A stretch of 64,000 nucleotides of DNA, taken from Triticum aestivum. Lineage: Eukaryota > Streptophyta > Magnoliopsida > Poales > Poaceae. Where the stretch lies: contig NC_057811.1 in NCBI RefSeq assembly GCF_018294505.1, forward strand, positions 408,109,452 through 408,173,451. The letters are read 5' to 3'. This document shows, piece by piece, positions 24,013-35,037 of this stretch. The first letter of the stretch is position 1. The number at the start of each line of letters is the position of its first letter. Under the pieces are notes generated by a model. The model was not told the DNA's origin, did no database searches, and saw nothing but the letters and a program-made list of their open reading frames with translations. Made by a program: the position numbers and the translations under genes.

Positions 24013-25521
24013 TGATACGTCCATTTTGCATCATGTTTTCTTACTGTTATTTATAATGTTTTTATCCATAATAATGCTTTTTGGAGTAATTCTAATGCCT
24101 TTTCTCTCATAATTTGCAAGGTACACACCAAGAGGGAGAATTCCGGCAGCTGGAAATCTGGACCTGAAAAAGCTACGTTAGGCCACCTATTCTGCACAAC
24201 TCCAAATGAACTAAAACTTCACGGAGATTTTTTATGGATTATTAAAGAAATACTGGAGCCAATAAACACCAAAGGGGGGCCACCAGGTGGGCACAACCCA
24301 CCTGGGCGCGCCAGGCCCCCCAGGCGTGCCCTGGTGGGTTGTGGCCTCCTCGGCCCACCTCCGGTGCCCATCTTCTGGTATATAAGTCATTTTGACCTAA
24401 AACAAATAAGGAGAATACTTTCGGGGCGAAGAGCCACCGACTCGAGGTGGGACTTTGGCAGGAGCACTTTTGCCCTCCGGCGGAGCGATTCTGCCGGGGG
24501 AACTTCCCTCCCGGAGGGGGAAATCATCGTCATCATCATCACCAACAACTCTCCCATCTTGGGGAGGGCAATATCCATCAACATCTTCAACAACACCATC
24601 TCATCTCAAACCCTAGTTCATCTCTTGTATTCAATCTTGCTACCGGAACTATAGATTGTTGCTAAGGGTGACTAGTAGTGTTGGTTACATCTTGTAGTTG
24701 ATTACTATATGGTTTATTTGTGGAAGATTATATGTTCAGATATGCATATTAATACTCCTTTGATCATGAGCATGTTGATTATTTGTGAGTAGTTACTTTT
24801 GTTCTTGAGGTCACGGGATAAATCATGCTACAAGTAATCATGTGAACTTGATATGTGTTCGATATTTTGATAGTATGTATGTTGTGATTCCTTAGTGGTG
24901 CCATGTGAACGTCGACTACATGACACTTCACCATATTTGGGCCTAAGGGAATGCATTGTGGAGTAGTAAATAGATGGTGGGTTGCGAGAGTGACAGAAAC
25001 TTAAACCCCAGTTTATGCACTATTCCGTAAGGGACCGATAGGATCCACAAGTTTAATGCTATGGTTAGAATTTATTCTTAATACTTTTCTCGTAGTTGTG
25101 GATGCTTGCGGGAGGGTTAATCATAAGTAGGAGGTTTGTTTAAGTAGGAACAACACCTAAGCACCGGTCCACCCACATATCAAATTATCAAAATAGCGAA
25201 CACGATTAAACCAACATGATGAAAGTGGCTAGATGAAATTCCTGTGTACCCTCAAGAACGCTTTGCTTATTATAAGAGACCATTTTGGCCTACCCGTTGC
25301 CTTAAAAGGATTGGGCTACCTTGCTGCATACTTATTGCTACTATCGTTAGTTGCTCGTTACAAATTATCTTGCTACCAAACTACTCGCTACTTACAGTTT
25401 CAGCACTTGCAGACATTACCTTACTAAAAACTACTTGTCATTTCCTTTTGCTCCTCGTCGGGTTCGACACTCTTACTTATTTAAAGAGCTACAATTGATC
25501 CCCTATACTTGGGGGCCATCA
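24013..25521 (+). repeat. 3' LTR of Athila B
   Basis: It begins TGATACGTCC just after the PPT (23999-24011) and ends GGGCCATCA. It is related to the LTR of Athila A across its length but clearly more diverged. It has a GC hairpin (24277-24345) and TATA box TATATAAG at 24379-24386. The next five bases are GCCGC; the partner copy is outside the window. Confidence 0.9.
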
Positions 25522-25617
25522 GCCGCACGCAAGGAAGTGCCTCCTTATTACGCGCAAAATAATGATTTCTCCACTTGACACCTCGGACCTTCTGGAAGGG
25601 CCTCTGTATTTCGCGAA

Positions 25618-26430
25618 AAATGCCCCCCCCCCCGACAGCTGGGACCCACCGGCTTTATCTTCGCACGAAAGGAACTGCCTTCTTACCCCCTGATAGCTGG
25701 GACCCACCAGGTTGAATCGAAGGTAGCATTATATGTCCGGCCGCGAACGTGTACGTACATAGCGGTCGATCGGTGTCTCTGCAGCGACGTACCGTGGCTA
25801 AGTAAGGAGCGGCACGTGTTGAATTAGAGGCGCCGACGTAGCATGTCACGCAGTTCCGTCTATATCGTGTACACGTACGTACGACCACGCTGCAACATAG
25901 TAAATACGGCTACGTACGTACGTACGGGCGGGGTCTCTAACGCGTACAACGACTAATCCTGTTCATCGGAAGCCAACCGGCTGGGTCGGAACGAAGAAAC
26001 TGATCCACCGGACGGGCCATCGTATTTCGCGAAAAAAGTGTTTCCCCCCTGACTGCTGGGACCCGCCAGCTACATCTTCGCACACAAGGAAGTGCCTGAC
26101 AGTCGGGACCCACCTGGTCGAAGCGTACGTAGCGTTGTCATTCTGGTCGCGAACGTGTACGTACATACTGGTCGATCGGTCTCTCCGCAAGTATGAACCA
26201 TGGCCGAGTAAGTAGCGGCACATGTCATAGTAGAGCCCCCCACGTAGCAGTTCAGGCTGTCCCGTCTAAACCGTGTACACGTACATATAGCCATACGCCA
26301 AAAAATACGGCCACGTATGTACATACAGGCAGGGTCTCGAACGCCTACTCGCTCATACGTACGGCCAGGGCTCGTGTACATGGCTAGGTCGGAACGGAGA
26401 AACTGTGTCGTCGTCGTGTTCATGGGGAGG
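25618..26430 (+). repeat. Two tandem copies of an approximately 406-bp unit in CACTA1
   Basis: ATTTCGCGAAAAA starts at 25618 and 26024. Both copies continue with 'gctgggacccaccgg'-like, 'cttcgcac-aaagga', 'cgcgaacgtgtacgtacata', 'gtcgatcggt' and 'agcggcac-tgt' in the same order. Confidence 0.8.
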
Positions 26431-26509
26431 CAACGGAATGCGTCGTGTTCATCGGGAGGCAACGGAATACATCGTGTTCATCGGGAGCCAACCGGCTTGG
26501 ACGGAACAG

Positions 26510-26800
26510 CCGATCGAAACGAGGCGTGGCGTACCGCAGAACGAAGGAAACAGCCTTGTGTTCGACCGGCCACGGTCGAAACGGGATCCTGTTCATCGGG
26601 AGGGGTCTGGCGTACCGCAAAACGGAGGAAACGGACTTCTCTTGGACCTCCTACGGTCGAAACAGGGTCTTGTTGATCGGGAGGAGTGTGGCGTACCGCA
26701 AAACGGAGGAAACGAACTTGTGTTGGAGCGCTACGGTAGAAATGGGGGTCCTGTTCATCGGGAGGGGTGTGGCGTACCGCAAAACGGGACTCCACGGGAT
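26510..26800 (+). repeat. 81-bp repeats of CACTA1
   Basis: GTTCATCGGGAGG or its variant starts at 26591, 26672 and 26753, exactly 81 apart. Each is followed by 'ggcgtaccgcaaaacgg'. A partial unit precedes them. Confidence 0.85.
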
Positions 26801-27175
26801 ACTGTTCATCTCCACCGTCGACCTCCTCTAGCCTCCACGGGCTACTGTTCATCCACCGTCGACCTCCTCCAGCCTCCACCTGCGACTGTTCATCCACGGG
26901 CTCCTGTTGATCCAACCTCCACCGCTCCTCCATCGGCTACTGTTCAACCAGCCCTCTCCACGGGGTCCTGTTCAACCAACCCTCCACGGGGCTACTATTC
27001 ATCCAGCCCTCCACCAGCTACTGTTTAACCAGCCCTCCACGGGGTCCTGTTCATCCACTCCCAACCGGCTCGATCGATCGGGGCCCTGTTCATCCAGCGG
27101 CAATGGCCTCTACTACCACGGGGTCCTGTTCATCCACCCCCCCACCGGGAACTGTTCATCCACCCCCCCACCGAG
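26800..27175 (+). repeat. Short degenerate repeats built on CTGTTCATCCA
   Basis: Many copies of 'ctgttcatcca' alternate with 'ccctccacgggg' or 'cctccaccg' at spacings of about 30-45. Confidence 0.75.
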
Positions 27176-27649
27176 GCAGCAGGTTCGATCGGCATCAGTT
27201 AGCAGCAGTAGCGAAGGAATCGCTCGATCGGGTTCAGTTAACAGCCATCGATCGATTGCTCGGGTTTAGTAACGCGTAGCCTGCAGTGCAATCGCTCGAG
27301 TTCAGTAGGCGAACGCCTCGCTCGGGTTCAGTTAGAGCCCAACGCCTCGCACCCATGCGCGTACGTGTACGAGAGAAATGCGCATCCCTCGGCCCCCGAC
27401 CATGCACCGTAACCAGGAACTCCCCGATATTTTCCTCGCCCTCGCTTCTACCACGGTTTTTTCTGTCATGGACGGCCCAGGACAAAAAGCCCATTTTCTG
27501 TCATGATTTTTTGTCATAGAAGTAGGATCCCACCACATCTATGATGATACTGGGTTTTGTCACAATTATCATCATAGAAGTGTCATAAGCATGACAGAAA
27601 AAAAATTGTTCGGCCCAAAATGTCACGGATGTGTCTTTTTTTTGTAGTG
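27176..27649. other. Right subterminal and terminal region of CACTA1
   Basis: It contains repeated 'cgctcgggttcagtta' units (27228-27345) and the terminal block with several short inverted repeats. No gene is seen. Confidence 0.6.
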
Positions 27650-28352
27650 ACGGGTGCCGTCCATACCAACACTTTCCAAGGAATTTATTATTTGACAACA
27701 TAAAGTAAATTCATTTTCATTTCGGGACTGGGCATCCCTAATACCTTTGCTGTACTCTCGTGCAATGATAAGTGAATTAACACTCATCTTGAGAATAACA
27801 CATCTAGCATGGAAAAATATCAGCACCCCCCACCGTTTCATGGGCGGTACAAGCACACAAAAAGAAAATTTATTTTGAAAATTAGAGATGGCACATACAA
27901 ATTTGCTTAGAACGGCACGGAAATACCGCATATAGGTAGGTATAGTGGACTCATATGGCAAAACTGAGTTTAAGGATTTGGATGCACAAGTAGTAATCAT
28001 ACTTAGTGCAAGTGAAGGCTAGCAAAAGATTGAGAAGCATCCAACCAAGAAACGAAAAATCTCATAAGCGATCATGAAGCATAACTAACACCGAATAATG
28101 CACCACAACTAGGACGTAATTTCATTGCATAACTATGACTTTCTTGCTTGCATAGGGAATCAGAAACCTTAATATCAATATTCTTACTAAAGAATAATTA
28201 CTCATCAACATGACTCACATATCACTATCATCATATCGCAAAACTATTACAAAGAATCAAGTTTATTTTGTCCAATGATCTTCATGAAAGTTTTTATTAT
28301 ATCCCTCTTGTATAGCTATCACTTTGGGACTAATTTCATATGTTGCTTTTGA

Positions 28353-28683
28353 CACTACAGGAATCAGGCACTTTGCCGTCCGCCATGCATGGCTGACAGC
28401 AAAGGCATGCCTGGCGGACGACAAAGGCATGTGCTGTCCGCCAGTAGACGGCAACAGGTCCAGCTGAATAAGCTACGGCAAGGGGCTCTTTGTCGTATGC
28501 TGGCGGACGTCAAAGATGAAAATGGTCTTTGCCGTCAGCCAGCGGACGGCCAAGGACCTGGACGGCACACGTGGCAGCTTAGGGACGTTAAGGGGTTAAC
28601 GGCGTGCTTTGTCGTCCGCTGGCAGACAGCAAAGATGCAAAGTTCTTTGCCATCTGCCAGCAGACGGCAAAGCAACCACATAG
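28353..28683 (+). repeat. Left TIR and subterminal repeats of CACTA2
   Basis: The 16-bp TIR is followed by many diverged copies of ctttgccgtc, gcggacg and gacggcaaag in both orientations. Confidence 0.85.
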
Positions 28684-28860
28684 GCCATCAAGATGGAAGT
28701 TATCCTATAGATACTTGTATCCATGCCTGTTCGAAATGTGAATTATACTATTTTTTCTTGTGGGAATTGAAATGAAAAACACGAGATACTTTTTCTAGAA
28801 ATATGGACTAATGGAAGTTTAACCACTAAGGAATCACTTTATGAGGCTTCTCGTAATTTC
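28684..28860 (+). pseudogene. rpoA: Plastid rpoA fragment inside CACTA2
   Basis: Translations in the plus frames read QDGSYPID, then EIWTNGSLT and [10 protein letters not shown] in a shifted frame, which match the conserved C-terminal half of the plastid RNA polymerase alpha subunit. It has a frameshift and stops and is only about 175 bp, so it is non-functional. It ends abruptly near 28860 at a junction with rps2 sequence in the opposite orientation. The source is recognised from memory of grass RpoA; an alignment to a wheat plastome would settle it. Confidence 0.75.
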
Positions 28861-29041
28861 TTTAACATACCACTGAACCACTTTTTATTAACATAATGAC
28901 AATGAGCCCTTATTGCAGCTGATGCTACTAAATCTGTTGCTCTTTTTTTGGTACCAACAATTTAGAAACTTTTTCCCTGACTTGCTGCATCAAAAACTAA
29001 ATCACAAGCTTCTGATAAAAAACGAGCCGTTCTAGCGAGAT
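28861..29041 (-). pseudogene. rps2: Plastid rps2 fragment inside CACTA2
   Basis: The minus strand reads [20 protein letters not shown], then after a TAA continues [20 protein letters not shown] and [13 protein letters not shown]. This is the N-terminal third of plastid ribosomal protein S2. The segment is bounded by rpoA DNA on one side and atpB DNA on the other. These genes are not adjacent in that order in grass plastomes, so this is a rearranged nuclear copy. Confidence 0.85.
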
Positions 29042-29176
29042 CCAAATGTGCCAATGTTGTGGCAGGGGCAGGGTCGATCAAATCGTCTGCAGGTACATAA
29101 ACTGCTTGAATCGAAGTTATAGATCCCTTTTTAGTAGAAGCAATTCTTTCTTGCAAAGAACCCATTTCTGTACTAA
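29042..29176 (-). pseudogene. atpB: Plastid atpB fragment inside CACTA2
   Basis: The minus strand reads [32 protein letters not shown] and [12 protein letters not shown]. This is a strongly conserved central part of the ATP synthase beta subunit. The fragment has no stop and is fused in the same frame to the rps2 fragment at about 29041. Confidence 0.88.
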
Positions 29177-29215
29177 ACCCAGTGCCTTCCAGGTTGCACA
29201 GGTAGCTGCCACGTG

Positions 29216-29285
29216 GCACCTTTGCCGTCCGCTGGCTGATGGCAAAGCTCTTTGCCATCTGCCAGCAGACGGCAAAGTGCCTGTA
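29216..29285 (+). repeat. Further subterminal repeats of CACTA2
   Basis: ctttgccgtccgc, gatggcaaag, ctttgccatctgcc and agacggcaaag occur in succession just after the plastid mosaic, showing that the mosaic is enclosed by CACTA2 DNA. Confidence 0.8.
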
Positions 29286-29289
29286 TAAC

Positions 29290-29605
29290 CCCTGTTTTTT
29301 CTTAAGTTCATTCAATTTGACAGAATTTCACACACACACATATTTGAAAATAATTTCAACAAGCATACCAACAATAAGTTTCCAACAACATAAGAAACAT
29401 ACAAGTTTCCAACAACATATCCAACATACAATGATTTCCAACAAGAAGTTTCCAACAAGAAGTTTCCAACAACATATCCATATATACATACATATCCAAA
29501 ACAAGTTTCCAACAACATATCCATATACATACATATCCAAAACAAGTTTCCATAAACAAAAAGGAAGCACAAGGAGAAGAGTACACCCCATGAATGCAAG
29601 CTTCC
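29290..29605. repeat. AAGTTTCCAACAA repeats in CACTA2
   Basis: Seven or so copies of 'aagtttccaacaa(catatcca)' occur between 29375 and 29555. The minus-strand ORFs rich in Trp, Cys and Gly are translations of this repeat. Confidence 0.7.
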
Positions 29606-29909
29606 TCATCTAAAGCAAATCTGCAAATTGGGAAAGATGAAAGTTAGAAGAAGAAGAAGAAGACTAGCTAGAGTCATCACGATCGCTAGGTCATCGTCAG
29701 TCACCACCATCGCTTGCCCATCGCCAGCCACCACCATCGCTTGCCCATCGTCAGCCACCACCATCACGACGTCATCGTCACACAGAACAGGCTGCACCTC
29801 CTCATCCCCACTCTGCTCCTCTTCTTCCCCACTCAATTCCTCCTCCTCCTCGCTGCTGCTTTTGCAGTAGCCAGAGTCGTTGTTGCTTTTGCTGTAGCCA
29901 GAGTCGCTT

Positions 29910-30623
29910 GATACGTCTCCAACGTATCTACTTTTTCTCACGCTTTTTCCTCTTGTTTTGGACTCTAATTTGCATGATTTGAATGAAGCTAACCCCGGAC
30001 TGACGCTATTTTCAACAGAACTACCATGGTGTTGTTTTTGTGCAGAAATAAAAGTTCTTGGAATGGAACGAAACTTTGTGAGGAATTTTTATAACAATAA
30101 TAAGAATTTTTGGAGGCAAGACCTGCCAGAGAGGGGCACCTGGGTGGGCAGAACCCACCAGGGCGCGCCCCCCTCTCCTGGCGCGCCCAGGTGGGTTGTA
30201 CCCACCTGATCCCTAGTATCCACTATCTTCTTAGATTAATGTTCCTATGACTTTGCTATGCTTAATGCTTGTCACTTTGGGCCCGGGTGCCATGAACTCA
30301 GATTTGAACCGTTTATGAATTCATCATTATATCCATGTTTTAGATCCGATCTTGCAAGTTATAATCACCCACTACGTGTTATGATCTGGCAACCCCGGAG
30401 TGACAACAACCGGGCCCACTCCCGGTGATGGCCGTAGTTTGAGGAGCTCATGTATTCACTATGTGTTAATGCTTTGTTCCATTTCTCTATTAAAAGGAGG
30501 CCTTAATATCCCTTAGTTTCCAATATGGACCCCACTGCCACGGGAGGGTAGGACAAAAGATGTCATGCAAGTTCTTTTAATAAATCATGTATGACTATTT
30601 ACGGAATACATGCCTATATTATA
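29910..30623 (+). repeat. 5' LTR of Athila D, doubly deleted
   Basis: It matches 47123-48144 except for a 309-bp loss at 30207 (between CCTG repeats that lie at 47417 and 47726 in the 3' LTR) and loss of everything after the counterpart of 48144, that is the last 389 bp. Confidence 0.88.
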
Positions 30624-30720
30624 GGGACATTTACATTTATGCCCCTAATTTGCGCCCACTCTCAGATTTACCCCTAATTTCAAAGCCTGCTCAAATTTTT
30701 CTGGCGCTGTTGCCGGGGAG
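30624..30720 (+). other. Filler DNA and primer-binding site of Athila D
   Basis: About 75 bases with a near-duplicate (atgcccctaattt / ttacccctaattt) replace the LTR end. The PBS tggcgctgttgccgggga follows at 30702-30719, complementary with one mismatch to the tRNA-Asp 3' end. Confidence 0.7.
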
Positions 30721-31065
30721 CATAGCTATATTTCTTGAGTCACTTGGGATTATTATCATATTATCACTATGAAGAATCTGAAGGATCCAAAGACTAAGAT
30801 ATTTCCCTCAAAGACGAGGGGAGGTAAGGAACTGCCATCCAGTTCTACTTTAGATTCACCTTCTGTTATGAGTAAACTTGCAACACCACCACATGCTATG
30901 AATTCTAATGTGTCGCAAGTTATTGATGATGCTACTTCTGCTATGGATAATGCTTATGATGATGCTAGTAACTTGCTTGATAATGATGATGTGCCACTTG
31001 GTGAATTTCTTGATGAACAAATTGCTAGAGTAATACAACATGATGTTGTTGAATCTGATGATGAG

Positions 31066-31951
31066 TGTCGGCGTTCTGGGAATGGGGGTCCCCAGACTTG
31101 CCTGCCTGCGGCCCACAGTGTGGCCAAGCCAGCAGGCCGTACGGCCCAACTTCATCAACAAGGCATCCAAGACCCTCGCGAGGGTCCAAGCTTCGCGAGG
31201 CAGACGACACAAGACCTCCTCTGGAGTAGCCTAACCAGGCAGGCTCGCGAGGAGCGGAGATATCAAGGCGGGGCAAAACCTCACGAGGCTCTCGTGACGT
31301 GAGCCATGACGAACGGCACCAGGCGGGCGCCAACACGCGTAGCGTCCTTATTTCCTCTTTGGTGCTCAGGAGGCCAGCGCAGGCGAAGAGTACCGTGGCA
31401 TCAGACAAAGGTTGCTATATTGGTGCAACGAGACCAAGACCAGGAGGACGGCAAGACGGAGGTCATCGTGGAGCCCAAGACGGCATCACCACCAGAGCTT
31501 TTCGCAGGTGAAGACCGCTTTTGTCAGGATAGCTTCTACTAGCTGTCCCCCTTCAAATTCGCCCGCCGTTGTTGGCTCCCTTCCCGCTCGATATTTGGGA
31601 AGAGGACCAGGGCCTCTATAAATAGGTCTAGCCACCACAGTAGGAGGAATTGAATCCTCGCCCACTCAAGTTCGACAAGCACAAGAACACCTCAACCTCA
31701 GGAGGCAGTTCTTCCTTTGTACTGTTCTTTATCAGCCCAAGAGGAAATCCACCACCACCACACTGGAGTAGGGTATTACACCACAACGGTGGCCCGAACC
31801 AATATAAACCTCGTGTCTCTCTGTGTTGCGAGTTCGTCGAGTTCGTCCGCGAGATCTTTGCGAGCTAGGGCATAGATCGGTAGGAGGGAAAGTCTTTGCG
31901 CGCACCCTAGTGTTCGAACCTTAAGGGTTTGCCGGAACCCCACATCCGACA
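31066..31951 (+). repeat. 5' LTR of element F
   Basis: TG...CA ends are present. A strong TATA box TATAAATA lies at 31617-31624 and a likely PBS starts at 31953 (ttggcgtgccaggtaggg). Confidence 0.92.
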
Positions 31952-32024
31952 TTTGGCGTGCCAGGTAGGGGTGCGCCGTAGCTTCCCTTCCATCAGTTCG
32001 TCGCTCCACCGCTCCGTCGTCTCC

Positions 32025-33716
32025 ATGGCGGACGCTCGCCGTGCTCGAGCTGAGCGTCGGGCTGCCCTCACTGCCCGCGTCGCTCAGACGGCTCCCGTTG
32101 GCGGGCCACCTCGTCGTTCTCTGTCTCCCGCTGCCAATGCTGCCACTGGCCCGGCGGGGAACGAGCAGCAGACGTCCTCACTGCATCATTCGGTGTGGCA
32201 GGACGGCCGCACCGCTACTCCGTCACTGACCCCTGCCGGTTCTTCGTCCCATGCACACCGCTCTCCCAAGGAGGCACGGGCCGCACTCCTCGCGGCGAAC
32301 GAGCTCCTGCTTTACCGCCCCGTCGACGACCTCTACGAGGAGTGGCTCGACCGCGTCGCCGAGCTCGTCCGCGCCGCAGGGGGCTCTCCGGCGCCGTCCC
32401 ACTCTCTGCCTCCCCCTCAACCAGCCGCGGGCGACGGGGCTCATGGCATGCCTCCACCACCTCAGCCCCAAGATGGCGCCTTGGCACCAAGGCGCGCGGA
32501 TCCGTGGCGTGATCCGCCACGCTCGGTGCCCGCGCGCGCAGAGAGAAGCTGCCAAGAAATTCCGCGGCCGCGAGAAGTTGCACCTGCGCTCCCCGCGCCA
32601 CCTCGTCAAGACCGCGCACCGCCCGCAGCGGTGCAGCACGGACCCCTCCAAGATCAAGCTCCACCTTCGAAGCGGGCCCCGGCAACCACGGCTGGTTGCC
32701 GCGCCTTCACCCCCGAGCTGCGTAGCGTCGCCTGGCCAGGAAAATTCAAGCCGGGTCTGCCTCCTCGCTACGACGGCACCGCCGACCCCGCAGAGTTCCT
32801 GCAGCTCTATGAGCTGAGCATCGAAGCGGCCAACGGCGACGAAAAAGTCATGGCGAACTGGTTTTCCATGGCTCTCAGGGATGGAGCCCGCTCCTGGCTC
32901 CTGAACCTGCAGCACGGCTCGATCCTCCTGGGACGAGATGCGCGACCGCTTCGTCGCTAACTTCCAGGGCACTCGCGACCGCCCACCGGCCGCGGGTGAT
33001 CTACGTCGCGTCAGCAACAACTAGGAGAGACCCTCCAGAAGTACATCCAGCGCTTCAACAACACCCGCCTCAAGATCCCCAAGGTCACGGACGAGGCCAT
33101 CATCTCCGCGTTTTCCGACGGCGTCCGTGACGTCAAGATGAAGGAAGAGCTCGCCATCCACGAGGAGCTCTGCACCTCTCAGGAGCTGTTCAACCTGGCG
33201 ACCAAGTGCGCAAGAGCCGAGGAGGGGCGCCTTTCTCTCCTCGAGCTGCCAGCCGCAGGAGCGGAGGAGAAGAAGGCCAAGGCCAAGGACGTGAAGCGCA
33301 AGGAGGCAGTCGTGCTCGTAGCGGAGCCCGACACCAAGCGGGGCAGAGATCAGCCCGAGTCATCCAAGAATGGCCGACCGTTCTGCGCCTTCCACAACCT
33401 GAACACCCACAACACCAGCGACTGTCAAGAGCTCAGAGCCATACGGGAAGGACGCTACGGTCGACGCCCCGAGCGCAACGACCGGGGCTACGACCGCGGA
33501 GGAGGACGTGGAGGCGGACGCTGGGACGACAGTGGCCCGCGCCAGGAGTGGCGCGACCGGCCTCGTGAGGACCGCTGGCAGGACCAACCTCGCGAGGGCG
33601 CCTGGAGGGACCCGCCTCGTGAGGATCGCCCCCAGGGCAACACCGGTCTTCCCCCGCTGCCGCCACCAAGGAGGAACGACGATCACCACCAGGACGAGGG
33701 GGCTGGGGGCTTCTAG
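32025..33716 (+). pseudogene. gag: gag of element F, frameshifted
   Basis: The ATG at 32025 starts MADARRARAERRAALTARVA, a long Pro/Ala/Arg-rich N-terminus. The gag core follows (KPGLPPRYDGTADPAEFLQL, WFSMALRDGARSWLLNL). The frame is lost at about 32920-33010 and resumes at 33138 with MKEELAIHEELCTSQELFNL, a Lys-rich linker and a zinc knuckle-like CAFHNLNTHNTSDCQEL near 33381-33430. A tail of Arg, Asp and Gly repeats (WRDRPREDRWQDQPRE) follows, ending at 33716. It is high GC, unlike Athila D around it. The knuckle and RG-rich tail would bind RNA. Confidence 0.85.
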
Positions 33717-35037
33717 GAGCCGCGTGCGATCGCCTGCATCTTGGGCGGTGCCCAGGCCCCGGCCTCTCAGCGCATCTTCAAACAGTTCGCTCGCGAGGTG
33801 AACGCGGTGCTCCCCAAGCTCGAAGCCACGCGCCCGCTCAGGTGGTCCCAATGCGCCATCACTTTCAACTCGGCGGATCAGCTCAAGTGCGCAGCCACCG
33901 CTGGCGCCCTCCCAATGTTGTATTCCCCAGTCATCAACAATGTGCAGGTCACCAAGACCCTCATCGACGGTGGCGCAGGGCTCAACGTCCTGTCGTCGAC
34001 ACGTTCGACAACCTCCAAGTGCCGTATGAACAGCTCGAGCCCACCAAGCCTTTCTCAGGAGTGACCGACGGTTCCACCACACCGATAGGGCAAGTCCACC
34101 TGCCTGTCACCTTCGGGGAGCGCAAGAACTACCTCACCGAGCTCATCGACTTCGATGTTGTGCACATCCGCCTGCCGTACAATGCCATCCTCGGGTATCC
34201 AGCCATGGCCAAGTTCATGGCAGTCACTCATCACGCCTACAACGTCTCAAGATGCCAGGAAGTGGAGGAATCATCACGGTCCCGTGTGAAGAGAGGGATG
34301 CGGTGTGCTCCCTCGAGCATGCCTTTCAAGCTGCAGCAATCAACGACCCCGACAGCAGAAATGAAGGCCCTCCGGAGGCCATCCCCAAGAAGAAGCAGTC
34401 GCGCCGTGGAGGACCTTAGGAGGATGGCGCCGCGGCAGGAGCCTCGTCAGGATCAGCGCCCGCTCTAGGGGCGCCTCCCTCCATCGCATAGGAAGGCGCG
34501 CCCGACGCCCTCCTCAGGCAGGGCTCGGGGGCTCTGTTCTGGAGGGCCTCAAACCTTGCCAACCTCACGAGGGAGGCGCTTGGGCACCACTTGGAGGCAT
34601 GCTTCACGGCACGTGTCCCTCAGGAGAGCACAGTGCAAGGAGTGCCCACCACCCAGGAGTTCATCACCAAGACCACTCAGGAACTGCAAGATGCAAGGGC
34701 CATGCGTGGCGACCGCCGCTCACGAGGCGCAGCTCCGCATCCTGGCGAGGATGCTGGGCTGCGTGTCTGCATCAACGTCCCCGGGCTCAACGGGGCCGCA
34801 TCTCAGGAGCGCTTCTGGCCATCGCGTGTGGGCCGCTGCGAAGGACCACCACACAGCTACGTTCGCATGCCCTTCGGCTTGCCGAGCGTGGCGTTGGCCT
34901 ATCAGCGCAACATGCGGCGAGTCCTGGCGGCTCAGGAGGCCAGGTACCACGCTGTCTTGGAGGAGATGGAGACGGTCTTCAGGGAACCTCCCGAGCCCCC
35001 AGAGCCTCCCGAGGCTCAGGGTCCCGGTGGCTCATGA
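33717..35037 (+). pseudogene. Protease and reverse transcriptase remnant of element F
   Basis: The frame after gag reads RPLRWSQCAITFNSADQLKC and the protease active site IDGGAGLNVLS near 33962-33994, then after a shift YNAILGYPAMAKFMAV. From 34591 a short piece still shows RT-like VCINVPGLN and YVRMPFGLPSVALAYQR, but the catalytic DD block, RNase H and integrase are absent. Reading frame changes occur near 34000, 34240 and 34490. The protease dyad may be intact, but polymerase function is lost. Confidence 0.75.

Larger units (their letters stand above)
1..25521 (+). mobile_element. Athila-lineage Gypsy retrotransposon B, 3' part, split by CACTA3
   Basis: This is the downstream portion of an LTR retrotransposon whose 5' LTR, gag and pol lie left of the window. 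Visible parts are an internal promoter-like module, a 3' ORF (307-828), noncoding 3' internal DNA (829-2186 and 23768-24012), a polypurine tract (23999-24011) and a 3' LTR (24013-25521). The internal DNA aligns by eye with the same part of Athila A (11337-13545): both share a short 3' ORF, the string AAGCTTGGGGGAG and phrases such as 'gacggactgcataataaaggtt'. The two halves flank CACTA3 with an ATA duplication, so they were once contiguous. Confidence 0.88.
25522..27649. mobile_element. CACTA1, right part
   Basis: The right end reads ...TTTTTTTTGTAGTG at 27649, the complement of CACTACAAAAAAAA, a classic grass CACTA terminus. It is preceded by the inverted-repeat-rich subterminal DNA (gtcatagaag, gtcataagcatgacag). 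Interior to it are several repeat arrays. The left part is cut off by Athila B, which is inserted at 25521/25522, and lies outside the window. The long ORFs at 26405-27028 and on the opposite strand are readings of the repeats. Confidence 0.8.
28962..29315 (-). other. Chimeric ORF: CACTA2 repeat, atpB and rps2 fused in frame (117 aa)
   Basis: A single frame from the ATG at 29315 starts in subterminal repeat DNA ([14 protein letters not shown]), passes through the atpB fragment and runs into the rps2 fragment. It stops at the TAA after GKSF, 28964-28962. The frame is kept across both junctions. Nothing shows that it is expressed, and chance fusion is quite possible. It is listed because chimeric ORFs of this kind are how transposons may make new genes. 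Confidence 0.4.

Noticed and set aside
26405..27028. Plus-strand ORF of 207 codons and opposite-strand ORFs
   Set aside because: They translate the 81-bp and CTGTTCATCCA repeats of CACTA1, with no domain or codon signal.
29312..29609. Cys/Trp-rich small ORFs in three minus-strand frames
   Set aside because: They are translations of the AAGTTTCCAACAA repeat. The peptide repeats simply mirror the DNA repeat.
30702..30719. tRNA gene fragment
   Set aside because: It is only the primer-binding site complementary to a tRNA 3' end, at the expected place after an LTR. No tRNA gene was found in the window.
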